From the NCBI RefSeq assembly GCF_036568765.1, contig NZ_DATCRY010000293.1, forward strand, positions 1 through 7,980: 7,980 nt of DNA, given 5' to 3'. Positions 1 through 6,800 of the stretch are shown piece by piece. The DNA is from GSA-30 sp036568765 (GTDB lineage Bacteria > Pseudomonadota > Gammaproteobacteria > Xanthomonadales > Rhodanobacteraceae). Within the stretch, counting starts at the first letter, position 1, and every line of letters begins with the position of its first letter. The notes beneath the pieces were generated by a model that was given only the letters and a program-made list of their open reading frames with translations, searched no databases and was not told the origin of the DNA. The translations under genes and the position numbers were made by a program.

Positions 1-77
1 CTCCTGCTTCAATGCAATCCGTCCCAATGGCCGGCAAACAGATGCGCCGACAATACATAGCCCACCACGATATTGAC
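1..77 (-). other. Non-homologous tail and possible left end of an inserted element
   Basis: Reading the minus strand from 77 down, the coding sequence leaves the exporter family pattern. It codes 22 unrelated residues to the stop at 9-11 and is followed at once by AGCAGGAG (8-1), a good Shine-Dalgarno sequence for a gene that would start just beyond the left edge. A TGT that could be an element terminus begins at 57. A transposable element end with the ribosome binding site of its transposase would explain all this, but no second terminus, target duplication or transposase is visible. An ordinary next gene or a frameshift is also possible. Confidence 0.25.
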
Positions 78-920
78 TGCCACGCCGGTAGACAAACCGA
101 GCGCTTTCGATGCGAACGGCAGCACGAAGATCATCACGATAGCCCAGAGGACCACCAGTGTGATGGCGACCGATGCTTGCTCGCGCTTGGCACGCACCGC
201 ACCTGCCGAAGCGATCGCAGCCGAGACACCGCATACCGCGCCGCCGACGCCCAGCACGGCGGCAAAGCGCTTATCCAGGCCCAGCGCGCGACCGGCCAGA
301 AAGATCGTGAAGAATGTCACCAGCGACACAATGGTAGCCTGCCCTACCGCCACCGGGCCCGCCCAGACGAACAAGGTCAACGGCAACGTCGCGCCGAGCA
401 ACACAATGCCGACCTTGATATAGAACTCTACGCGCAATCCAGCGAGGAACCATTCCGGCAAACGCACCAGGTTGGATACCAGCAAACCCAGTACCAATGC
501 CACCAGCGGCGGCTCCAGGTTGTAATGCGACGCCTGCGTCCACGCACCGACAAAGAAGATCGCTACCGCGGCGACGAACAAGATCAGGAACGACGGCAGG
601 AAATGCACCAGCCGCTGCCCCAGCACCGCCAGGCCCGAGCCGAACAGCAGGGCGAACAAGGCGAATAGGGCAACGTAGTTGGGCAAATGCGCGGTGAGGT
701 CACCGACCGCCTGGCCCACTTCGCTCCATTTCGCCGGCGCCACCGCCAGCCATTTGATGCTGGACCCTGAGGCGAACAACGCCCAGGCCACGACAATCAA
801 CCCAAGACCCAGCCAGACCGACCACCAATCCTCGTTCGAGAACAGGCCTCGCCCGCGCCGTGTCGCAACGCTTTCCGACGCTTGCGCACCTGTGGGCAAG
901 GTGGATGTCACTTCGCTCAT
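9..920 (-). pseudogene. Putative sulfate exporter family transporter (YeiH/UPF0324-like), apparently C-terminally truncated
   Basis: An integral membrane protein of 303 residues from the chosen start. Seen: about eight hydrophobic segments (roughly residues 32-52, 80-101, 108-126, 135-155, 166-190, 192-212, 219-240, 250-270), the EDWWSVWLG stretch near residue 30, FYIKVGIVLLGA at 167-177, and the family hallmark GVGGAVCGVSAAIA at 224-237. The ATG at 918-920 was chosen because GGAGG (928-932 on the minus strand) lies 7 bases upstream; an ATG at 989 in the same frame has no such support. Family knowledge: members are usually about 340 to over 450 residues, with several helices after the CG motif; sulfate export is a name given by similarity, not a proven activity. 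Here similarity seems to end at residue 281 and a stop follows at 9-11, so the last helices are missing. It may be a pseudogene, a frameshift or sequencing error, or cut by an inserted element. The family call is firm; the broken state is likely but not proven. Confidence 0.75.
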
Positions 921-927
921 TTGAACG

Positions 928-932
928 CCTCC
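928..932 (-). promoter_or_regulatory. Shine-Dalgarno GGAGG of the exporter gene
   Basis: GGAGG on the minus strand, 7 bases before the ATG at 920-918. It decides the start of the exporter against the in-frame upstream ATG at 989, and against another ATG between them whose upstream bases show no such motif. Confidence 0.75.
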
Positions 933-977
933 GAAAACCATCGATCGGCTCTGCCGCGCAAGAACGGCACGCCCCCA

Positions 978-993
978 CTGAACTTTCATTCAG
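978..993. promoter_or_regulatory. Short inverted repeat upstream of the exporter gene
   Basis: CTGAA-CTTTCA-TTCAG is a perfect 5-bp inverted repeat with a 6-base spacer, about 58 bases upstream of the exporter start, between tldD and the exporter. Dyad sites of this size are bound by many regulators, including the LysR type, and E. coli yeiH is controlled by the LysR-type protein YeiE. No regulator gene is in view, and a repeat this short can arise by chance. Confidence 0.2.
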
Positions 994-1055
994 CGGAGGC
1001 GGGAAGCGAAATGACTTTGCGCTCTATATTTATGCCCGGCGAACGAATCCGGAGA

Positions 1056-1077
1056 AGCGGACGTCTGGACGTCCGTT
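1056..1077 (-). terminator. Hairpin directly after tldD
   Basis: GGACGT (1059-1064) and ACGTCC (1069-1074) form a perfect 6-bp stem around the loop CTGG. C1058-G1075 and a G-T wobble plus an A-T pair can lengthen it to 9 bp. It starts at the last base of the tldD stop codon. On the minus strand it is followed by CTTCTCC rather than a run of T, so it would be a weak intrinsic terminator, an mRNA 3'-end stabiliser, or a partial block between tldD and the exporter gene. Confidence 0.35.
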
Positions 1078-2516
1078 CAGGAAGCGGTGCCGCCGACAGT
1101 CATGCCGTCCACACGCAGCGTCGGCTGGCCCACGCCCACGGGCACGCTCTGGCCATCCTTGCCACATACGCCCACACCCTCGTCCAGCGCCAGATCGTTG
1201 CCGATCATCGAGACGCGGGTAAGCACATCCGGGCCGCTGCCAATCAGCGTGGCGCCCTTGACCGGACGGGTGACCTTGCCATCTTCGATGAGGTACGCCT
1301 CGGAAGCGGAGAACACGAACTTTCCGTTGGTGATATCGACCTGGCCGCCACCGAAATTCACGGCGTACAGGCCCTTTTTTACCGAGCGGATGATTTCCTG
1401 AGGATCGTGCTGGCCGGCGAGCATGTAGGTATTGGTCATGCGCGGCATCGGCAGTTGAGCGAACGATTCGCGACGGCCATTGCCGGTCGGGACCATGCCC
1501 ATCAGACGGGCGTTGAGCTTGTCCTGCATATAGCCTTTGAGGATGCCGTCCTCGATCAGCGTGGTGCATGACGTCGGAGTGCCCTCGTCGTCGACGCTCA
1601 GAGAGCCGCGGCGACCGGGCAAGGTGCCGTCGTCGACCACGGTCACGCCCGGTGCCGCCACGCGCTGGCCCAGGCGACCGGCGAAGGCCGAGCTGCCCTT
1701 GCGATTGAAATCGCCTTCCAGGCCATGGCCAATGGCCTCGTGCAGCAGCACGCCCGGCCAACCGGGCCCAACGACTACCGTCATGCTGCCGGCTGGCGCG
1801 TCGACCGACTCGAGATTGACCAGGGCTTGGCGCACCGCTTCATCGGCGAAAGCCAGGGCGCGGCCATTGGCGATCAGTTCGCGGTAGCCATAGCGACCGC
1901 CCCCGCCGGACTGCCCCTGCTCGCGTCGGCCATTCTGTTCGACGATCACATGGATATTCAGACGCACCAGTGGCCGCACATCGGCCGCCAGGGTGCCGTC
2001 GGAACCGGCTACGAGGACGGTATCCATCCCGCCGACCAGGCTCACCACCACCTGTTTGACGCGCGGGTCGCGCGAACGCGCATACGCGTCCACTTCACGC
2101 AGCAAGGCGATCTTGTCGGGATTGGGCAAGCTTTCGACCGGGTCGATCCCCGGGTACATGGCCTTGGCGCCATTCAGCGCCAGCGGCCGGCCTGCGCCGT
2201 TGCCGTCGTGCGCGATGGCACGGGCCGCCCGGGCGGCATCGAGCAGCTGTGGCAGCACGATCTCATCCGAATAGGCAAAGCCGGTTTTTTCCCCGCTGAT
2301 CGCGCGCACCCCCACACCCTGCTCGATCGAATGGCTACCGTCCTTGACGATGCCCTCCTCCAGCACCCACGACTCATTACGGGAATGCTGGAAATACAGG
2401 TCGGCCGCATCGATCGACGGCCCCATCAGCTGGGCGAAAACGCGCTCCAGGTCGCTGGTGGCGAGGCCACCCGGGGTCAACAGTCGGCTCGTGGCCAGGG
2501 CAATCGGGGAATCCAT
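1077..2516 (-). CDS. tldD: Metalloprotease TldD
   Basis: TldD is the catalytic subunit of the TldD/TldE (PmbA) heterodimeric cytoplasmic protease. In E. coli it matures microcin B17 and degrades the CcdA antitoxin by taking in unfolded peptides. Seen: 479 residues (E. coli about 481), the zinc motif HEAIGHGLEGD at 259-269 with H259, E260 and H264, and the third ligand cysteine in the GVGVCGKDGQ segment (C451). These lie three residues before the E. coli positions I recall (E263, C454). The N-terminal half carries DLYFQ...ESWVLEEGIVKDG near 39-60, and the extreme C-terminus ends in the conserved VGQPTLRVDGMTVGGT. The ATG at 2514-2516 gives an N-terminus collinear with E. coli TldD, although no clear Shine-Dalgarno is upstream. 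No pmbA/tldE partner lies in this window; in many relatives it lies elsewhere on the chromosome. The protein looks intact. Confidence 0.96.
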   Translation of the reverse strand: MDSPIALATSRLLTPGGLATSDLERVFAQLMGPSIDAADLYFQHSRNESWVLEEGIVKDGSHSIEQGVGVRAISGEKTGFAYSDEIVLPQLLDAARAARAIAHDGNGAGRPLALNGAKAMYPGIDPVESLPNPDKIALLREVDAYARSRDPRVKQVVVSLVGGMDTVLVAGSDGTLAADVRPLVRLNIHVIVEQNGRREQGQSGGGGRYGYRELIANGRALAFADEAVRQALVNLESVDAPAGSMTVVVGPGWPGVLLHEAIGHGLEGDFNRKGSSAFAGRLGQRVAAPGVTVVDDGTLPGRRGSLSVDDEGTPTSCTTLIEDGILKGYMQDKLNARLMGMVPTGNGRRESFAQLPMPRMTNTYMLAGQHDPQEIIRSVKKGLYAVNFGGGQVDITNGKFVFSASEAYLIEDGKVTRPVKGATLIGSGPDVLTRVSMIGNDLALDEGVGVCGKDGQSVPVGVGQPTLRVDGMTVGGTAS

Positions 2517-2567
2517 GGATGGGGGCGTCGCTAGGGGAAACAGGCTACCAATATGGGGGAGAACGCG

Positions 2568-2583
2568 GCCGCTTTAAAGCGGC
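2568..2583. promoter_or_regulatory. Perfect 16-bp palindrome in the tldD/desaturase divergent intergenic region
   Basis: GCCGCTTTAAAGCGGC reads identically on both strands. It sits 51 bases upstream of tldD and 59 bases upstream of the desaturase start, in the only place where both divergent promoters can lie, so an operator shared by both genes is a reasonable reading. The AT core within GC arms could instead form a cruciform or RNA hairpin. I found no convincing -35/-10 pair on either side, so the promoters are not annotated. Confidence 0.4.
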
Positions 2584-2630
2584 GACGCCAATCCCCGATC
2601 CAGTGCTTGTAACATCCGTGCAAATCTTGT

Positions 2631-2636
2631 GAAGGA
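2631..2636 (+). promoter_or_regulatory. Shine-Dalgarno GAAGGA of the desaturase family gene
   Basis: GAAGGA ends 6 bases before the ATG at 2643 and supports that start codon. Confidence 0.65.
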
Positions 2637-2642
2637 ACACCC

Positions 2643-3854
2643 ATGAGCGATTCAAGCAAGCCCGATGTCCTGCATCAGATCGTCGACCGCGCCAAGGCAC
2701 CGGTGGACGAAGCACGTGAACTGCTGAAGAAGGATGGACACCTGCGCGGCAGCAGCACCGGCGTAACCACAGTGATCGCCCTGTCGCTGGGCTTCCTTTG
2801 CCTGCTTGGCGTGCTGGCTTTCCATTATCCGCAATACCTGACAACGCCGGAGTTGCGCCACAAGTACTCCGTCGACCTGCTGCGTCAACTTCTGCTGGGC
2901 GGCCTGCTGGTTTCGGGCGGCATCGCGCTCGGCAATATCATTCTTCAGCGTCGGCGGAATCTAAATTTGCTGGCGTTCGCGATGGTGATCGCCGCGACGG
3001 CGCTGGGCGGCTCGCGCGTGCCGGTGGGCAACTTTCCGGACCACACGCCTTATGTGGGGCTGGACTGGTTCATCCTGGACCTGCTCGGCTCGACCTTGAT
3101 CTTCGTGGCGATCGAGAAACTATTTCCGCTATACAAGGGACAGGCCGTTTTCCGCAAGGAATGGCAGACCGACCTGAAGCACTTCGCAGTGAATCACTTC
3201 ATCGTCGGCCTGATCTTGCTGGTGGTGAACTTCCTGTTGCATCACCTGTTCGGATGGCTGCAAAGCAGTCAGTTCCAGCAAATAGTGCACAACATCTGGT
3301 TCGTGCCGCAGCTGCTCTTGTGCATCCTGGTTGCCGACCTCGCGCAATACTGGACCCATCGCGCTTATCACGAAGTGCCGTGGCTGTGGCGCTTCCATGC
3401 GGTGCATCACAGCGTGAAGACCATGGACTGGCTGGCTGGATCACGCCAGCACATTCTCGAGCTGATCTTCACACGCGTTTGCGTGCTTGCGCCGCTGTAC
3501 ATCCTGGGTTTCAGCGAAGCGGTGATGAACGCCTACATCATCGTGGTCGGCTTCCAGGCCGTGTTCAATCATGCCAATGTGCATCTGCCGTGGGGGCCGC
3601 TCAAGTACGTCATCGTGACGCCGGATTTTCATCACTGGCATCACGCTTCCGACGAGGAAGCCATCGACAAGAATTACGCCGCGCACTATGCGTTCCTGGA
3701 TTATCTCTTCGGCACGGCGGTGAAGTCGCCCAAGACATTTCCAGAAAAGTACGGTGTCGTCGGCGACTACATGCCAGACGGTTTCTTCCGCCAGCAGATG
3801 TTTCCGTTCAACGGCAGTACGAAGCCGGTAACCACCGAAGAGCGCGCACCGTAA
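2643..3854 (+). CDS. Membrane-bound sterol desaturase / fatty acid hydroxylase family protein
   Basis: A 403-residue di-iron membrane oxygenase of the fatty acid hydroxylase superfamily (PF04116 type). Members hydroxylate or desaturate lipids such as fatty acids, sterols, ceramides, carotenoids and alkylglycerols, with the active site on the cytoplasmic face. Seen: the histidine clusters HRAYH (239-243), HAVHH (252-256), NHANVH (309-314) and HHWHH (330-334), in the usual order for the family, plus DLKHFAVNH at 178-185. Hydrophobic segments lie near 42-61, 77-100, 107-121, 140-160, 182-202, 217-234 and 276-303. The first 140 or so residues, a charged hydrophilic lead of 40 residues then two to three helices, extend beyond the usual catalytic core of roughly 250-300 residues. 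The gene is divergent from tldD, convergent with yhdP, and has its own ribosome binding site, so it is a separate transcription unit. The substrate cannot be told from sequence. Confidence 0.9.
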   Translation: MSDSSKPDVLHQIVDRAKAPVDEARELLKKDGHLRGSSTGVTTVIALSLGFLCLLGVLAFHYPQYLTTPELRHKYSVDLLRQLLLGGLLVSGGIALGNIILQRRRNLNLLAFAMVIAATALGGSRVPVGNFPDHTPYVGLDWFILDLLGSTLIFVAIEKLFPLYKGQAVFRKEWQTDLKHFAVNHFIVGLILLVVNFLLHHLFGWLQSSQFQQIVHNIWFVPQLLLCILVADLAQYWTHRAYHEVPWLWRFHAVHHSVKTMDWLAGSRQHILELIFTRVCVLAPLYILGFSEAVMNAYIIVVGFQAVFNHANVHLPWGPLKYVIVTPDFHHWHHASDEEAIDKNYAAHYAFLDYLFGTAVKSPKTFPEKYGVVGDYMPDGFFRQQMFPFNGSTKPVTTEERAP

Positions 3855-3866
3855 AAGGCGCGCGCT
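3841..3866. terminator. Hairpin between the convergent desaturase and yhdP genes
   Basis: AGCGCGC (3841-3847) and GCGCGCT (3860-3866) are perfect inverted repeats. Two further C-G pairs inside an A/C mismatch leave the loop GTAAAA. The structure spans the desaturase stop and fills the 12-base gap before the yhdP stop, the natural place for a bidirectional transcription stop. Neither side has a T-run, so if it terminates it does so weakly. Alternating GC sequence also makes chance pairing easier. Confidence 0.35.
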
Positions 3867-6800
3867 TCACGGCGCGGTCGATGCGGCCGGCGCCGGCGCG
3901 CTTTTGTCCGCCGGCGCGATCACCGGCTTGTCCCACGTGCCACTGATTCGATAGCGCTTGGCCGCGGCGTGATTGAGGCCATGTCCGAGCAGGCCCTGTG
4001 CCACCACGCCTGCGGCCACACCGATCGGGCCGCCGATCACCGCGCCGACCACTGGCAAGCTGTTGCCGACATGCGGAATGACCACCACCTGCTGGTCATA
4101 GTCCTTGGTGCGCAAACCCGTGCGGCCGGTGATCGAGATGGCCGCTGCCGGGCTCAGGATCTTCATGTTTTCGGTGGTCGCATTGCCATTGGCTAACGCG
4201 AAATCGCCGGTGATCGAATCGAAGCCCAGCCCCTTGCCGAATACGTCACCGAAATCCAGCGAGAGGCGGCGTGGGAGTTCCAACACGGAGACCAGGCCGA
4301 ACAAGCGACCCACGCCCGGCGTGACTTCCGGAATGCGGCCAGTGCTGACGTTGACGCTGAGCTTGCCGTCCATATTGGCCAGATCCATGCCCGACGGCGA
4401 GCCGGGCCAGGTCGCATCGATCTGGGCACTCGTCTTGCCGCCGGCGACCAGGCCCTGATAGCCGAAAGCGTCGAGCATGTCGCCCAGACTTTGCGCGGAG
4501 AAATCGATGCGCAGATGGGTATGGCTGTTTTCCGGCGTGCCGTTCCAATCGCCCGCGGCATTGATCTGCACGCTGCGCGATTGCGTGCGGATCTGGTCGA
4601 TATGCATGCCGCGATCGGTCGGCCAGGATTCGAAGCGCGCCTCGCCCAGCCGGGCATCGCCGAAGCGCAGGTCGCCGATCCATAGGTGGAAGGGCGGCAA
4701 CGCCGAGGGGTTCATCCCGGTAGCCTCCGGATGTGCCGGCGGCTGTACCTCCGCTTCGCCCGCCGTGGAGGCCGGCGCCGGCGCACCCGTGATTTCTTTT
4801 TTCGCTGCCGGCGTGTTGTCCTTGGGCCAGTACAGGCGCTGCAAGCGAGCAGTGACACCGCGCTTGCGCAGATCGTCGGTAGGCACGTCGAAATGCCCGG
4901 CCAAGCCACCACTGACGGCGTCGATGCTGAGCGAGTTGGGCTGCACCGTCGTCTTGATGCCCATATCGGCAAACAGCCGTCCGAAGACCTGCGCTTCGTC
5001 GGCCTGGACGTCGACACTTTCCAGGCCCGGCCCGCCCGGACCGTTGCCGGACATGCTGGCCTGCACCCAACCGCTGACATCCAGTTTGCCGGCATGACCG
5101 CGAATACGCATGCCTTTGTTGGGCAAAATGTCGGGCGTACCGGTACCGAACAGGATGCTCGCCGCCAAGGGTTTGGCGTCGCCATCGGGCAGTCGAAGAC
5201 GCGCGCGCGCCACCGAGCCCAAGGCAAGCTGCAAGTCTCCACCATTGACCGGCAGGCCGAGGGTCAGATGTAACGGCAGGGTGGCATCGGCCTCCTTGTT
5301 CAACGGCGCCGGGAATTTCAGCGCGGTACCGGTCAGCGCCGAGTCGATACTCAGCGTCTGTGCCGACTGTCCGGCCTTGGCAGCGGAAGCAATATCGAAG
5401 CCGATCGTATATTCGCTGCGACCGTCTGCAACGTCGTTGAGCCACTGCAAGGGCGAGTAGCCCTGGATCAGCTCCGGGATGCTGTAGCGTCCGTTGAGGC
5501 GCGCCGAAAATACCGTATCCGGCTGCCCGGTTGCGCCAGCGATCGCCAGGTCCAGCTTAGCCGGCTGGCCGCGGAATCCGGCATCCAGCGGGCCGGCATG
5601 AAAGCCATGCGCATCGAACGTCGCCGGCCCGCCGAGCTTGTCCAGCTTGACGTTCCAATCCGGTGCATTGAAATCGATGTCCTTGAGCTGCGCCTGGCCA
5701 TCGAGGGTGAAATCCTTGGCATCTTTGATCGGCAGAACCAGGTGAAAACCGAAGTTGCCGCCGCCGGTCAGGCTGAACTTGGAAAGCACGTCCGCTTGTC
5801 GGCTGCCGATCGGACTGGAACGTACGAAGTCGATCATGCTCGGGCCGGTACCGGAACCGTTGACGGTCAGGTCTAGCGTGGTATTGGCAAAATCCGGAAT
5901 GATGGCAACGGCTTTCTCCGCCTTGTTGCCCAGAGATTGCCCGGCACTCGCCTCGACCTGCATGCCATTGTTGATGAAGTTGGCCACCGCGACGATGCCG
6001 TCGGCACGCGGCCAATTCCGCCCGTAATCGAGCACCAGATCGCTGATCTCGGCGCGCGCCTCGAAGCGGCCTTCGTTGTGACGGAAAGGCCAATCGTGCA
6101 GGTCGCCGCGAATCAGCACGTCGCCACGATTGACGTTGCCGTCGACCAGCGCTCGATCGAGCCAATCGATCGCCGATGGCGGCATGGAGTCGATCGGCCA
6201 GAAGAGCTTGGCAGCTTCGACGTTGGCGTGATCCAGCCTGGCATAGAGATCCAGGAAAGGACGGCCGCCAGCATCCGGCAGCGCGGCTTGGCCGCGAGCC
6301 TGGCCGCTGAAACCTTCGCCATCGAAGTCGAACTGCTCGGTGCCGATATGGAACGCGTCGTCCTCGTGCCAGAAAGCAATGTCGCCAGCCAACCGGGACA
6401 TCGCAAAGGGTTTGCGGAAGGTATGGGGGAAACTGACGGTCGTTGCCTGGGCGGGAAGACTGAGCGACATCGACTCCGGATCGCCGCGGAACTCGCCCTG
6501 CAGGCTGGTCAACCCTGGCAGCTTGCCGATCGGATCGATGCCCAGGCCCTGAAAGCGCGCCTCGAGATAGGTCAGGCCTTCGTTGCGACTGAACCGCATC
6601 CCCGCGCTGACGATTTCGCCACGCGGCTTGCCCTGCCCCAGCCATTGCGCCAGACCGACAGACAACTGCGGCTTGAGCGCCAGCCAGGGCAATAGCGGGC
6701 CCAGTTGCAGATGGCTGGCAGCCACTTCGCCGCGAGCCTGGACGGTATCGAGCTGATGCAGTTGCAATGCCAGCGCGCTGCCATCGTCGCCGAGCCAGCG

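Noticed and set aside
12..668. Plus-strand open frame of 218 codons opposite the exporter gene
   Set aside because: The product is a low-complexity mix rich in Arg, Gln and His, typical of the antisense frame of a membrane protein gene in GC-rich DNA.
882..1571. Plus-strand open frame of 229 codons across the exporter leader and the tldD end
   Set aside because: It runs antisense through the conserved TldD C-terminus, has no ribosome binding site I trust, and no family resemblance.
1725..2534. Plus-strand open frame of 269 codons opposite tldD
   Set aside because: High GC content removes stops from the strand opposite a real gene. The product has no recognisable features, and TldD on the other strand is unmistakable.
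2565..2572. GCGGCCGC octamer next to the palindrome
   Set aside because: It is part of the GC-rich arm of the palindrome region. A restriction-site match is expected in such DNA and is not evidence of cloning or of function.
2798..3946. Long open frame on the plus strand (382 codons) overlapping the desaturase gene
   Set aside because: It is a second frame of the desaturase gene. Its translation is Arg/Ala/Gly-rich without family features, while the other frame carries all the histidine motifs and a ribosome binding site.
4246..5445. Minus-strand open frame of 399 codons within yhdP (similarly 5557-6645)
   Set aside because: These are shifted frames of yhdP with Arg/Gln-rich, biologically implausible composition; the yhdP frame is continuous through both.
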